DNA of 64,000 bases from Prochloron sp965198675 (GTDB lineage Bacteria > Cyanobacteriota > Cyanobacteriia > Cyanobacteriales > Prochloraceae): positions 372,001 through 436,000 of the forward strand of contig OZ240666.1 in assembly GCA_965198675.1 (NCBI GenBank), given 5' to 3'. The translations under genes were made by a program, and so were the position numbers. Positions 27,048-37,048 of this stretch are shown piece by piece (position 1 is the first letter of the stretch; each line of letters begins with the position of its first letter). Below the pieces are notes generated by a model that was given only the letters and a program-made list of their open reading frames with translations, made no database searches and was not told the DNA's origin.

Positions 27048-27281
27048 ATGTTACAAATAATTGTCTTAATCCTTATTATAGCAGTAAGCTTTGCTTTTTT
27101 GTCCTATTTAAGAAGACGTTCAGGTGGTTTCGGTTCCCGTGCTCTTAAAAGGGAACTGTTGCGACGAGTATCTCCAGAAACAGCTGCGAGATTAATTGCT
27201 TCGGAAAGGGCTAAACATCCGGGAAAATCGGAGCATTGGTATTTGGAAAAGGTGATCTACGATTTGAAGCGTGGACGGTAA
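27048..27281 (+). CDS. Small conserved membrane protein
   Basis: 77 aa from ATG 27048 (MLQIIVLILIIAVSFAFLSYL): one N-terminal helix, then a basic cytoplasmic region RRRSGGFGSRALKRELLRRVSPETAARLIASERAKHPGKSEHWYLEKVIYDLKRGR. It resembles small single-span proteins found across cyanobacteria with no known role. The preceding 200 bp contain the GGTGGGCATTGCCCACC palindrome and a TCTTC microsatellite. Confidence 0.65.
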   Translation: MLQIIVLILIIAVSFAFLSYLRRRSGGFGSRALKRELLRRVSPETAARLIASERAKHPGKSEHWYLEKVIYDLKRGR

Positions 27282-27528
27282 GTTTAATCGAATATTAAGT
27301 TTTGTAACAGGGGTTGACAAATCATGAGGTGGCTATTATTATTAAAGTAGATGCTATTTTGGGGGTGGATGTGGCAAAAAGGGCATGAGTTACAGGCGTC
27401 CCGCCCTTGGCGTCCGCTGATGAACGCTGATGGGTACAGATATTCTCTTCAGGTGAAAAAAAATGTGGGTGACAGCGTCATGGACAGTGCCACCCAGGTC
27501 GAAAACAATGAAACTCCTATAGTATATA
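27282..27528. other. Intergenic region with degenerate repeats
   Basis: Contains 'gcgtcccgcccttggcgtccgctgatgaacgctgatggg'-like sequence, related to 33830-33890. An open frame through it is not considered a gene. Confidence 0.5.
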
Positions 27529-30084
27529 CTAGTTCGGAGCTTTCAAACCAGCAGATGCTTGACGATACTCTTCCACTTCAATCTTAACCGGATGAGCCTG
27601 CCAAATTTCCTTGACGTACTCGCCAATAGTGCGATCGGAGGAGAACTTACCCATACGTGCTGCATTGAGAATAGACATACGGGTCCAATTCTCCCGATCT
27701 AAATAAGCTTGACTAATCTTGTCTTGACAGTCAGCATATGCTTGGTAGTCAGCCAGAAGCATGTACTTGTCTTTCTGGAGCAGAGAGTAGACAATGGGTT
27801 CAAATAAATTCTCATCCCCGTGAGAGAAGCAACCATGAGCAATGCGATCGATGACTCGCTTTAGTTCCTCATTGCTGTTATAGTAGTCCCAGGGATTATA
27901 TCCCTTCTCTTTTAACTCTCCTACATCAGTCGCGGTTAAACCAAACAAGAAGAAGTTTTCCGCTCCCACCTCCTCACGGATCTCAATATTAGCACCGTCC
28001 AGAGTACCTACAGTTAAAGCACCATTCATGGCAAACTTCATATTCCCCGTGCCAGAAGCTTCCTTACCAGCAGTGGAAATTTGCTCTGAGAGATCCGCAG
28101 CTGGATAAATCCGCTCCCCTAAGGAGACATTAAAGTTAGCCAGGAAAACCACCTTGATACGACCTCGCACATCAGGATCCTTATTCACTACTTCCCCAAC
28201 AGCATTAATGAGCCTTATAATCAATTTTGCCATAAAGTAACCCGGTGCAGCCTTGCCACCAAAGATAAAGGTGCGCTTAACCAGATCCAGTTCTGGATTT
28301 GCTTTCAGACGATTGTACAGAGCGATAATATGGAGTACATCCAGAAGTTGTCGCTTATACTCGTGAATCCGCTTTACTTGGATATCGAAGATAGAATGGG
28401 TATCTACTTCAATAGAGTTGTGGTGTCGGATATACTCAGCTAATTGCTGCTTATTCTCCTGCTTAATCCTATCCCAGTTTTGGCGAAATTCCCTATCTTC
28501 CACAAAAGCTTCTAACCTTTGGAGCTGGGACAAATCTTTCACCCAACCATCCCCAATTTTCGAGGTAATCAACTTGGCCAATTTCGGGTTAGATTGTAAT
28601 ATCCAGCGTCGGGGAGTCACTCCATTAGTCTTATTGTAGAACTTCCCTGGCCAAATCTGGGCAATATCCTTGAGAGTCTCTTGTTGGAGCAATTCCGTAT
28701 GGAGTGCTGCTACCCCATTAATAGCATGACTCCCCACACAGGCTAAATGAGCCATGCGCACTGCCTTTTCGGGAAACTCCTCAATAATGGACAGACGAGA
28801 GAGGAGATCCGGTAAATCTGCCCGATCTGGATACCAAGTGCGCACGTCTTCCAGGAAGAAATGATTAATGCGATAGATAATATCCAAATGTCTGGGTAAA
28901 AGACGACCAAACAGATCCACGGGCCACCTTTCCAAAGCTTCCGGCATGAGGGTATGATTGGTATAGGCAAAAGTCTTTTGGATAATTTGCCAAGCCTTAT
29001 CCCAATCCATATCATGTTCATCTAACAGTAGTCGCATCAACTCAGCAATGGCGATGGCTGGATGAGTATCATTGAGTTGAATGGCGAATTTCTCCCAGAA
29101 GTTATCTAAAGTGGGGTGTTTGCGCAGGTGAGTGCGAATCATATCCTGCAAAGACGCAGAAACAAAGAAAAACTGTTGCTCCAGGCGCAGTTGTCGTCCC
29201 TGAGGGGTATTATCATTGGGATACAGTACCTTAGAAATAGTCTCCGAAGTCATCTTCTGAGCCACTGCATCGTCGTAGTTCCCCGCATTAAACGCCGCAA
29301 AGTCAAAATCTTCCTCTTCACTAGCTACTGCCTTCCAGAGACGCAAGAAATTCACCGTATTAGTGTTGTATCCCGGTACAGGGGTATCATAAGGTACAGC
29401 AGTTACCGTCCGACTGGGAATCCAAGCCATGCGGGGGATGCCTTTACTATCGTGATAGACTTCCGTATGACCCCCAAATTTAACCTCCACAGTAGCTTCT
29501 GGACGGCGGATTTCCCAAGGATTACCATACCGTAACCAATTATCCGGCATCTCAACTTGCCAGCCATCTTTTATTCCCTGGTGAAAGATACCAAATTCAT
29601 AGCGAATGCCGTAACCAATAGCAGGAATTTCCAAAGTAGCCAAAGAATCGAGGAAACAAGCTGCTAATCGTCCTAAACCCCCATTTCCCAGACCGGGATC
29701 CGGTTCTTGTTCGATTAAATCAGACAGATCTAGTCCCGACTCCTGAACCACCTCTTCAATAAGGTCGTAGATCCCCAAACTAATTAGGTTATTGCTCAAA
29801 TGACGACCCATAAGAAACTCCGCTGACAGGTAGCAAACCACCTTCACATCCTGTTCAAAATAGGTCTTCACCGTCTTATTCCAACGGTGCAGCAGGCGAT
29901 CCCGCACCGTATAAGCTAAGGCCATGTAGTAATCTTTAGGGGTGACTAAGGACTCATATTTGCCCTGAGTATAGAAAAGGTGATCGGCAAAGGCACGCTT
30001 GAGAGCTGCATTACTCATCCCAGTGCGATCGTCTTCAACCTTGATTATCTCTGGGCAGGTTATCTTACTATTTGTGGTTTGCAC
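27529..30084 (-). CDS. glgP: Glycogen phosphorylase
   Basis: 851-aa PLP enzyme that releases glucose-1-phosphate from the non-reducing ends of glycogen; the main night-time carbon release step. Seen: VCYLSAEFLMGRHLSNNL, EPDPGLGNGGLGRLAACFLDSLATL, the glucose-site segment QLNDTHPAIAIAELMR, TNGVTPRRW, KRIHEYKRQLL and the PLP-lysine segment EASGTGNMKFAMNGALTVGTLDGANIE. Full length. Divergence from gnd across one small gene suggests loose functional grouping of glycogen use and the oxidative pentose phosphate route. Confidence 0.97.
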   Translation of the reverse strand: MQTTNSKITCPEIIKVEDDRTGMSNAALKRAFADHLFYTQGKYESLVTPKDYYMALAYTVRDRLLHRWNKTVKTYFEQDVKVVCYLSAEFLMGRHLSNNLISLGIYDLIEEVVQESGLDLSDLIEQEPDPGLGNGGLGRLAACFLDSLATLEIPAIGYGIRYEFGIFHQGIKDGWQVEMPDNWLRYGNPWEIRRPEATVEVKFGGHTEVYHDSKGIPRMAWIPSRTVTAVPYDTPVPGYNTNTVNFLRLWKAVASEEEDFDFAAFNAGNYDDAVAQKMTSETISKVLYPNDNTPQGRQLRLEQQFFFVSASLQDMIRTHLRKHPTLDNFWEKFAIQLNDTHPAIAIAELMRLLLDEHDMDWDKAWQIIQKTFAYTNHTLMPEALERWPVDLFGRLLPRHLDIIYRINHFFLEDVRTWYPDRADLPDLLSRLSIIEEFPEKAVRMAHLACVGSHAINGVAALHTELLQQETLKDIAQIWPGKFYNKTNGVTPRRWILQSNPKLAKLITSKIGDGWVKDLSQLQRLEAFVEDREFRQNWDRIKQENKQQLAEYIRHHNSIEVDTHSIFDIQVKRIHEYKRQLLDVLHIIALYNRLKANPELDLVKRTFIFGGKAAPGYFMAKLIIRLINAVGEVVNKDPDVRGRIKVVFLANFNVSLGERIYPAADLSEQISTAGKEASGTGNMKFAMNGALTVGTLDGANIEIREEVGAENFFLFGLTATDVGELKEKGYNPWDYYNSNEELKRVIDRIAHGCFSHGDENLFEPIVYSLLQKDKYMLLADYQAYADCQDKISQAYLDRENWTRMSILNAARMGKFSSDRTIGEYVKEIWQAHPVKIEVEEYRQASAGLKAPN

Positions 30085-30221
30085 GGATTCCCTCTACTCC
30101 TCCATTGTACATTGCGTAGTGTTATTATTACCGTTTCTTCCCCGAGGCAACCCAATTCTTAATAATCTCTTTTTGATGGAATTGAGAGAATGGGGAACCG
30201 GGAATAGCACTTTACATAAAG

Positions 30222-30641
30222 TTATTGTGTATAATTAAGAGCTTGCAAATAGTCCATCGCCGCTTCTAATTTAGAATCATAAGCATAAGAAAACTCCTCG
30301 AACCAAAAACCTTCCTCAGAAATGGGATCCAGATTATCCAACCACTCTCTAGCTTTGCGAGCAATCGCTTTTCTTTTTCGCTGTCTGAGCAATTCTTTCT
30401 GCTGTATTTCTTCTAACTGCTGCTTTTGTCTCTCCTTTCCTTCAACTTGCTCTTTCTGCTCATACTGAGACTTAAACTGTTCTAAGAGAAAATCTGTTTT
30501 TGCCCCAGTTTCAGGTTTTGGTTTTTGCTGTTGGAACTTAGTCTTAACATCATCTAAGATATCATCCACGGGAGCAGTTTCCTTAGAAGACTGCCCTTTT
30601 AATTTCCGAAGTTCGAGCGAGATTGAATCCATAGCCATCAC
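30222..30641 (-). CDS. Conserved hypothetical coiled-coil protein
   Basis: About 139 aa, start MMAMDSISLELRKLKGQ (any of the first Mets). A flexible Lys/Pro-rich region is followed by a strongly charged, Gln-rich coiled coil (residues about 55-105, including EQKEQVEGKERQKQQ) and a conserved C-terminus REWLDNLDPISEEGFWFEEFSYAYDSKLEAAMDYLQAL. The C-terminal pattern suggests a cyanobacteria-specific family. Function not recognised. It ends 137 bp upstream of glgP on the same strand. Confidence 0.6.
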   Translation of the reverse strand: MMAMDSISLELRKLKGQSSKETAPVDDILDDVKTKFQQQKPKPETGAKTDFLLEQFKSQYEQKEQVEGKERQKQQLEEIQQKELLRQRKRKAIARKAREWLDNLDPISEEGFWFEEFSYAYDSKLEAAMDYLQALNYTQ

Positions 30642-30784
30642 CCTTAAGCTACAACTATAATATTATATCTCGCGCAGAGGCGCAAAGACGCAAAGGAAGA
30701 ATACTTAATATCTTCTTTATAAGATAATCCTCCCAGGAGGGCTACTCTAAAAAGTGCATCCAACTATCTTGAGCAGTAATATTG

Positions 30785-32206
30785 ATGACAGCAAGAACTT
30801 TCGGCGTTATCGGTTTAGCAGTAATGGGAGAAAATCTCGCTCTGAATGTAGAAAGTCGCGGTTTTCCCATAGCTGTGTACAACCGCACAGCAGCCAAAAC
30901 CCAGCAATTTATGGCATCCGTTGCTAAAGACAAGGACGTTCAAGCTGCCTACTCCCTAGCAGAATTCGTCCAAATTCTGGATCGTCCCCGGAAAATTCTA
31001 GTCATGGTGAAAGCAGGGAAACCTGTAGACGCAGTTATCGAACAACTGAAACCTCTCCTAGAAGAAGGAGACACCATTATCGACGGTGGTAACTCCCTCT
31101 ACGACGATACAGAACGACGTACCCAAGACTTGGAAGCTAGCGGGCTTGGTTTTGTAGGTATGGGAGTGAGCGGTGGAGAAGAAGGTGCTCTAAATGGTCC
31201 CAGTTTAATGCCCGGAGGGACAGAAGCCTCTTATAATTACTTAGAACCAATTCTCACTAAAATCGCTGCCCAAGTAGACGATGGTCCTTGCGTTACTTAT
31301 ATCGGTCCCCGAGGTGCGGGCCACTATGTGAAAATGGTTCACAACGGCATTGAATATGGGGATATGCAACTCATTGCTGAAGCCTATGATATCCTCAACC
31401 ATGGTTTGGGGCTGGACCACCAGAAACTGCACCAGGTATTTAGTCAATGGAATAGTACAGATGAGTTAAACTCGTTCTTAATTGAAATTACAGCAGATAT
31501 CTTCAAATATATCGACCAGGAAACCAGTCGCCCCCTGGTAGACTTAATTCTGGACTCTGCGGGACAAAAGGGAACGGGAAGATGGACCATTGTCAGCTCT
31601 TTGGAGTTGGGAGTACCTATCCCCACTATGTACGCAGCGGTGAATGCTCGGGTAATGTCCTCCTATAAAGAGGAACGGGTAGCAGCAATGTCCCAGCTAA
31701 CTGGTCCTCAGATCAAGTATGATGGGGATCCTCAGACATTTATTAATCAGGTGCGCGATGCTCTCTATTGCTCCAAGATGTGTTCCTACGCTCAAGGAAT
31801 GGCTTTATTGGGCAAAGCATCGACAGAATACAATTACAATTTGAACTTAGGGGAAATTGCCCGGATTTGGAAAGGTGGTTGTATTATTCGGGCTGGCTTT
31901 TTAGATAAGATTAAATCAGCATTCCAGTCTCATCCCAATTTGCCTAACTTGCTCTTAGCGGATGAGTTCAAACAGACCATTTTAGAACGCCAGGAAGCGT
32001 GGCGCTCAGTGTTAGCGGTAGCTAATAAGTTAGGCATTCCCGTGCCTGCATTTAGCGCCTCCTTGGATTATTTCGACAGCTATCGGCGGGATCGCCTACC
32101 CCAAAATCTCACTCAAGCCCAGCGAGACTACTTCGGTGCCCATACTTACGAACGGGTGGATAAACCCAGGGGGGAATTCTTCCACACCGAATGGACCGCT
32201 CAGTAA
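30785..32206 (+). CDS. gnd: 6-phosphogluconate dehydrogenase, decarboxylating
   Basis: 473 aa; oxidises 6-phosphogluconate to ribulose-5-phosphate with CO2 and NADPH release. Seen: NADP fold GVIGLAVMGENLALN, substrate loop GGNSLYDDTERR, SGGEEGALNGPSLMPGG, catalytic KMVHNGIEYGDMQLIAEAYD (Lys near 185) and the C-terminal dimer residues ending FFHTEW. A TTG three bases upstream is a weaker start. Full length. Repeat DNA (ACCAGTT heptamers) begins right after the stop. Confidence 0.96.
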   Translation: MTARTFGVIGLAVMGENLALNVESRGFPIAVYNRTAAKTQQFMASVAKDKDVQAAYSLAEFVQILDRPRKILVMVKAGKPVDAVIEQLKPLLEEGDTIIDGGNSLYDDTERRTQDLEASGLGFVGMGVSGGEEGALNGPSLMPGGTEASYNYLEPILTKIAAQVDDGPCVTYIGPRGAGHYVKMVHNGIEYGDMQLIAEAYDILNHGLGLDHQKLHQVFSQWNSTDELNSFLIEITADIFKYIDQETSRPLVDLILDSAGQKGTGRWTIVSSLELGVPIPTMYAAVNARVMSSYKEERVAAMSQLTGPQIKYDGDPQTFINQVRDALYCSKMCSYAQGMALLGKASTEYNYNLNLGEIARIWKGGCIIRAGFLDKIKSAFQSHPNLPNLLLADEFKQTILERQEAWRSVLAVANKLGIPVPAFSASLDYFDSYRRDRLPQNLTQAQRDYFGAHTYERVDKPRGEFFHTEWTAQ

Positions 32207-32592
32207 CCAGTTACCAGTAACCAGTCCTGCTCATGCCAACCGGGGCAGTCAGGCAGTTACCAGTTATGGAACTACAACAAAACTTGCGTGGAGTAATTGA
32301 AATGCTTCTTGAAGATAGTCCCCCGCTGTTAGACTAGGGTGTGAGAACATTTTAACCCTGTAGGGGTTTTATAACTATATTCGGTGCTTCGGGGCAGCGT
32401 TATGGACGTTGCCCCTACCCTTTTATAGCACGTACCTTGACAGTTACCAGTTACCAGTTACCAGTTACCAGTTATGGAACTACAGCAAAACTTGCGTGAA
32501 GTAATTGAAATGCTTCTTGAAGATAGTCCCTCCGATTCCCGACTCCCGCCCGTAGCGCTATAACAGTAGAGGAAATGCTAAAAGCACGTTAA
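32207..32592. repeat. Heptamer repeats and duplicated gene fragment
   Basis: ACCAGTT runs at 32207-32225 and 32445-32476, one copy of the 'cctgctcatgccaaccggggcagtcagg' hairpin cassette at 32226-32256, and two copies (about 32267 and 32475) of a fragment encoding MELQQNLR-VIEMLLEDSP. The fragment resembles the start of a gene now lost. No intact gene. Confidence 0.65.
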
Positions 32593-33520
32593 ATGAGTAA
32601 AAAAGTAATTGTTGGGATGGCTATCAGCTATAATATAGTGCAAGGGGACTGGCTTTGGAATCAAACTCCTGAACCAATGTGAGTTTGGGGCAATATTCAA
32701 ATGCTCCCCCGTAGCGACAGACTCGATTTTCTCCTACTCTATAATTTCAACACTTTTCCGCAGCAAACTCCCCCTACCTTACTCTAGTGGAAAGCCTGGC
32801 GACGCAGTCAACGCCAAATAGTGCAAAGACGCAAACAACAAGAGGAAGAAACCCGCTCCCTGTTGAGTAAAGTTCCCCGGGAGCGCATTATTTTTCTCTT
32901 GCGAGAACCTCCCTTAGATAAGGTAGTCGAAGCGCACACAACCTTTTACCAAGCCCCGATGACTTTGCCCCCGTACCAGATTATATGCCTGCTATTTGGT
33001 ATCACAGTGACTCTTTTCGAGAGTTAAAGGAAATGCCTCCTCCTCTGAAAACTCGTCGTTGTTCTTGGATCACTTCCGGTATTTCCTGAACCGTCAATCA
33101 TCGTAGAAGACTAGAATTTTTCAAATTACTAGTCCAAAGCGACTTGGAATTAGATGTTTACGGAAAAAATTTGCCCGATTGGACAAAAAGTTACGGGCAA
33201 ATTAGCAGTAAAGCCCATGGTCTTAATCCTTATTATTACAACTTAGCCATAGCAAGAAATTGTGGGATTCACTGCTGGGTTGGTGTTTACCTATCTATTA
33301 TGGAGGAGGAGCAGCGGATAAACTCTTGCCCCCCGGTAGTTTTTTGCATCTCCTTTCCCAAGATGAAAAGGGCTTAGCTTATATTAAAGAAGTAACATCC
33401 ACCTTAGATGCTTGGCATGAAGCTACTGATGCGATCGCCGAACCTAGACAAGTTATCTTACACAAACTTAACCTACTCGAATGGTTATCTATAGCAGTGA
33501 CCACGTACCTTGACAGTTAC
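32593..33520 (+). pseudogene. Glycosyltransferase family 10 (fucosyltransferase-like) pseudogene
   Basis: Pieces in shifting frames read MSKKVIVGMAISYN-DWLWNQTPEP (TGA) VWGNIQMLPRSDRLDFLLLYNF, LLREPPLDKVVEAHTTFYQ, MPAIWYHSDSFRELKEMPPPLKTRRCSW, LELDVYGKNLPDWTKSYGQI, then the acceptor-domain motif KLWDSLLGWCLPIYYGGGAADKLLPPGSF. Together they outline a GT10 enzyme, with several stops, frameshifts and deletions. The 3' end is fused to an ACCAGTT-type repeat. GT10 enzymes add fucose-like sugars to surface glycans. Confidence 0.72.
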
Positions 33521-33955
33521 CAGTACTAATTACTAGTTATAACAATCTCTCGAAAGCTTTGTACAACGGTCATTGAGTAAATTTCGTTCAGAAGCAAAGT
33601 TGTAATCTGTAACTATACCTGGGCGAAGTGTTATAAATTATTTAACATAGCTTATAATATCTAGGTTATGCATAATATAGAGTGAGAGCTGGCCCACCGC
33701 ATCAGATCAGTAGCAAAATTTAGCTTGGTGGGCAGTGCCCACCCTACAAAAACCTCTCTGCGACTCTGCGTGAAACAAAATACGAACCGCAAGCAAAGCG
33801 CAAGCAAAGCGCAAGCAATCGCCCTTGGCGGGACGCCAAAGGCGTCCCGCGCCCCATCTGCGTACATCTGCGTACATCTGCCGATCAAAATCATCGTCCA
33901 TGTAGTATAATGTAATATAAGGAGGGATGAATTTGTCATCTTCAAGAGTTACCAT
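33521..33955. repeat. Repeat-rich gap upstream of ldpA
   Basis: Contains CACGTACCTTGACAGTTACCAG, the GGTGGGCAGTGCCCACC palindrome (33727), an AAGCAAAGCGC triplication (33789-33816), the palindrome-like GGGACGCC-AAAGGCGTCCC and 'tctgcgtacatctgcgtacatctg'. Overlapping short frames on both strands are repeat artefacts. The ldpA promoter must lie in the last 60 bp. Confidence 0.65.
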
Positions 33956-35029
33956 GTGAGAGTGAGCAATTTTAACGATTCTTTCCATTCCTTAAAATCC
34001 GGTCATTGGTTCAAGCTAATCTGCGGAGCCAGTTACCAGAACCTTCCTGCAATTCGCAGTCTTGCTTTAGCCTATACCCTTGGGGGTGCTGACTGTATCG
34101 ATGTGGCTGCGGATCCGGCGGTGATTACGGCAGCAATGGAAGGAATAGAGGCTGCTGGTTCCATGAGAGGGGGAGGTAAACCTTGGTTAATGGTGAGTGT
34201 GAATGATGGAGAAGACCCTCATTTTCGGAAGGCAGCCTTTGATGAGACTCAATGTCCCCCTGACTGTACCCGCCCTTGTGAACAAATTTGTCCCGCCAAC
34301 GCTATATCGGACTTCTCTGGGGTGATAAATGAACGCTGTTACGGGTGTGGGCGCTGTTTACCTGTTTGTCCCTCGGAACTAATTTATACTAAGTCTTATG
34401 TCAGTACTCCATCTATTATAACCCCTTTAATTGAAAATATGACCATTGACGCTCTAGAAATTCACACTCAAGTGGGACATGGGGCGCTTTTTCAAAAACT
34501 TTGGCAGGATATTTCTCCCTATTGCGAAAAACTCAAACTACTAGCAATTAGTTGTCCAGACGGTCCGAATCTTATTGACTATCTTCAATCTTTGTATCAA
34601 ATCATCGCTCCTTTACCCTGTCCCCTAATTTGGCAAACTGATGGACGTCCTATGAGTGGGGATATTGGACCCGGTACCACCCGCGCTACTATTAAATTAG
34701 CACAAAAGGTGCTAGCAGCTCAATTACCTGGATACGTTCAATTAGCTGGAGGTACCAATAATACCACTGTAGATAAACTAAAAGGGGCTGGATTACTCCA
34801 ACCACCTACAACCCAACTATGTATCTCAGGCATTGCTTACGGTAGCTATGCTCGCAATCTCCTTTCTCCTATTATAGATCAATTGGAAACATTTAATAGT
34901 AAATTCGATGAAAATTTAAGAAATTCTCCCTCTCCTTTGCAACTGGAAGATACTCCCGATTTGCTCTCTCAGGCGGTTGAACTAGCTCGCAACCTTATTT
35001 TACCACTGAAATCACGGCGAAACTTGTAA
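33956..35029 (+). CDS. ldpA: Light-dependent period protein LdpA (iron-sulfur clock input)
   Basis: 357 aa from GTG 33956. LdpA binds Fe-S clusters and relays redox/light state to the circadian clock, affecting KaiA and CikA levels in Synechococcus. Seen: N-terminal GHWFKLICGASYQNLPAIRSLALAYTLGGADCIDVAADP, a cysteine-rich ferredoxin-like region (CPPDCTRPCEQICPANAI, then CYGCGRCLPVCPSELIY), a TIM-like C-terminal part with IWQTDGRPMSGDIGPGTT and QLAGGTNNTTV. A second GTG (33962) is possible. It is 3 nt upstream of the ycf45-type gene, so the two form an operon. Confidence 0.92.
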   Translation: MRVSNFNDSFHSLKSGHWFKLICGASYQNLPAIRSLALAYTLGGADCIDVAADPAVITAAMEGIEAAGSMRGGGKPWLMVSVNDGEDPHFRKAAFDETQCPPDCTRPCEQICPANAISDFSGVINERCYGCGRCLPVCPSELIYTKSYVSTPSIITPLIENMTIDALEIHTQVGHGALFQKLWQDISPYCEKLKLLAISCPDGPNLIDYLQSLYQIIAPLPCPLIWQTDGRPMSGDIGPGTTRATIKLAQKVLAAQLPGYVQLAGGTNNTTVDKLKGAGLLQPPTTQLCISGIAYGSYARNLLSPIIDQLETFNSKFDENLRNSPSPLQLEDTPDLLSQAVELARNLILPLKSRRNL

Positions 35030-35032
35030 CCT

Positions 35033-36724
35033 ATGGCTTTAATGCAGGAAAAAATACCATCCCACCGGATGCAAATTACGGACGATCTGGATAAATTACT
35101 CAAAATTTTACCCTCAGAGATTCGTTCGGCAATAGATAGACATCCACAACAAAATAGCTTAATTGAAGTGGTTATGGATTTGGGACGACTGCCTGAAGCA
35201 CGCTTCCCGCAAGAAGTTTGCTACCTGGGAGACAAACCAGTGGCCAAAACAGACTTACAAAATTGTATCGAACAAGTGGGTAGCTTTAGCAGCGACAATC
35301 GGGCAGGGATCGGTAGCACACTCCACCGCATTAGTGCTATTCGCAATCGTACCGGGGAGATTATCGGTTTAACCTGTCGTATAGGTCGCGCAGTTTTCGG
35401 TACCATAGTCATGATTCGGGATTTAGTGGAAACCGGAGGCTCGATCCTGCTTTTAGGACGTCCTGGAGTGGGCAAAACCACAGCTCTCAGGGAAATTGCC
35501 CGAGTCTTAGCAGATGATTTACACAAAAGGGTGGTAATTATCGACACCTCCAATGAAATTGCTGGAGATGGAGATATTCCCCATCCTGCCATAGGTCGTG
35601 CTCGAAGAATGCAAGTTGCTCGCCCGGAATTGCAGCATCAGGTGATGATTGAGGCAGTGGAAAACCACATGCCAGAAGTAATTGTCATCGACGAAATAGG
35701 TACGGAATTAGAAGCTCTCGCTGCTCGAACTATCGCGGAACGGGGAGTGCAACTGGTGGGAACTGCCCACGGCAATCGCATTGACAACCTGATTAAAAAC
35801 CCTACTCTCTTCGATTTGGTTGGAGGCATTCAAGCTGTTATTTTAGGAGATGAAGAAGCCCGCCGTCGCCGTTCTCAGAAGACTGTCTTGGAGCGGAAAG
35901 CACCTCCCACTTTTGCCATGGCTGTGGAAATGTTGGAGCGACAGCAGTGGGTCGTTCACAAAGATGTGGCTAAGACGGTGGACAATTTATTGCGAGGAAA
36001 AGATTCATTCTCAGAAGTCAGGACAGTGAGCGATGATGGGGAGGTGAGTATTGCCAAGAAAACCCCAGCTTCTAAGAGTTATGACCAATCTGAGACTTCA
36101 GAGCGTCTTTCCGGTTTGCCAGCAGTGGATCAGGATTTCGAGGAAATGCTGAATAAAGCTTTATATGGACAAGAAGAGTCTTACGAGAAAGTTCGTACTC
36201 CAGGACCCAATGGGGAAAACTGGCCTGTCTATGTCTATTCCTATGGTATCAGTCGCAGTCAGTTAGAACAAGTAATTGCAGTGCTGAATCTACCTGTAGT
36301 TTTGACGAAAGAGATGAATAATGCCGATGCTATTTTGGCACTGCGCTCCCACGCTAAAAACAATTCCAAACTGCGACAGATGTCCACCACCCGTCAAGTG
36401 CCTATTCATGGAGTCAAGTCTAACACTATTACTCATATTGCCAGCGCCTTAAAGCGGTTGTTGGGTATGGATGACCCAAAAACCCCCGAAGAGATAGATT
36501 TGCGCTTGTTTGCTTACACTGGGAGCGATGACGAAATTGAAGCCCTGGAAGAAGCTAGACTAGCAGTAGAACAAATTGTCATTCCTAAAGGACAACCAGT
36601 GGAATTATTACCCCGATCCCCCAAAGTACGGAAAATGCAACACGAGTTAGTGGAACATTATCGCCTCCACTCCGATAGTTTTGGCTCTGATCCTAACCGG
36701 CGTCTACGTATCTATCCTGCTTAA
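35033..36724 (+). CDS. Ycf45-type AAA ATPase with R3H-like C-terminus
   Basis: 563 aa. The N-terminal half is an ATPase like SpoIIIAA/PilT-type proteins (Ycf45 of algal plastids): Walker A GRPGVGKTTALREIARVL near 143-150, VVIIDTSNEIAGDGD, Walker B VIVIDEIGTELEALAARTIAERGVQLVGTAHG. A variable acidic linker follows, then a region (IHGVKSNTITHIASALKRLLG and AVEQIVIPKGQPVELLPRSPKVRKMQHELVEHYRL) leading to a putative nucleic-acid-binding R3H end (GSDPNRRLRIYPA). Role unknown. The 3-nt spacing to ldpA is striking because it links an unexplained ATPase to a clock-input protein. Confidence 0.85.
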   Translation: MALMQEKIPSHRMQITDDLDKLLKILPSEIRSAIDRHPQQNSLIEVVMDLGRLPEARFPQEVCYLGDKPVAKTDLQNCIEQVGSFSSDNRAGIGSTLHRISAIRNRTGEIIGLTCRIGRAVFGTIVMIRDLVETGGSILLLGRPGVGKTTALREIARVLADDLHKRVVIIDTSNEIAGDGDIPHPAIGRARRMQVARPELQHQVMIEAVENHMPEVIVIDEIGTELEALAARTIAERGVQLVGTAHGNRIDNLIKNPTLFDLVGGIQAVILGDEEARRRRSQKTVLERKAPPTFAMAVEMLERQQWVVHKDVAKTVDNLLRGKDSFSEVRTVSDDGEVSIAKKTPASKSYDQSETSERLSGLPAVDQDFEEMLNKALYGQEESYEKVRTPGPNGENWPVYVYSYGISRSQLEQVIAVLNLPVVLTKEMNNADAILALRSHAKNNSKLRQMSTTRQVPIHGVKSNTITHIASALKRLLGMDDPKTPEEIDLRLFAYTGSDDEIEALEEARLAVEQIVIPKGQPVELLPRSPKVRKMQHELVEHYRLHSDSFGSDPNRRLRIYPA

Positions 36725-37048
36725 CAGCATCCCTGTAGGGTGGGCAATGCCCACCTAGACTCCTCGCCTACCTATTTTCAACCGTTGCCCTGAGAGCATT
36801 TTAGCACCCATTTTCCGGGTAACTGGCAAGAATTGCAAAAAATTTTCAATAGTGCTGAAGCAGACCATTTCTTTACAATTGCTTCAAACCATGATTTTGC
36901 AAAGACTTAACGCAATTAGAGACCCGCAGAGATTGGGAGTGAGAGAGTGGGGGAGTGGGGAAGCGCAGCAAATATTAAATTTTGTAAATTACATCTCTCG
37001 ATACGTGTTATAGTAGGAATTAGAGTTTCTATTTATTACAGGATTATC
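36725..37048. other. Intergenic region with possible gene remnant
   Basis: Begins with the GTGGGCAATGCCCACC palindrome. A short stretch near 36800-36910 could encode GNWQELQKIFNSAEADHFF, with stops on either side, so it may be a decayed gene of unknown family. No intact gene. Confidence 0.4.

Noticed and set aside
27351..27587. 78-aa plus-strand frame overlapping the end of glgP
   Set aside because: Starts in repeat-like DNA and overlaps the convergent glgP 3' end; no family features.
29116..29535. 139-aa plus-strand frame inside glgP
   Set aside because: Antisense shadow of a strongly conserved enzyme.
33661..33988. Overlapping 93-94-aa minus-strand frames upstream of ldpA
   Set aside because: Encoded by palindromic and 'ctgcgtacat' repeats; repeat artefacts.
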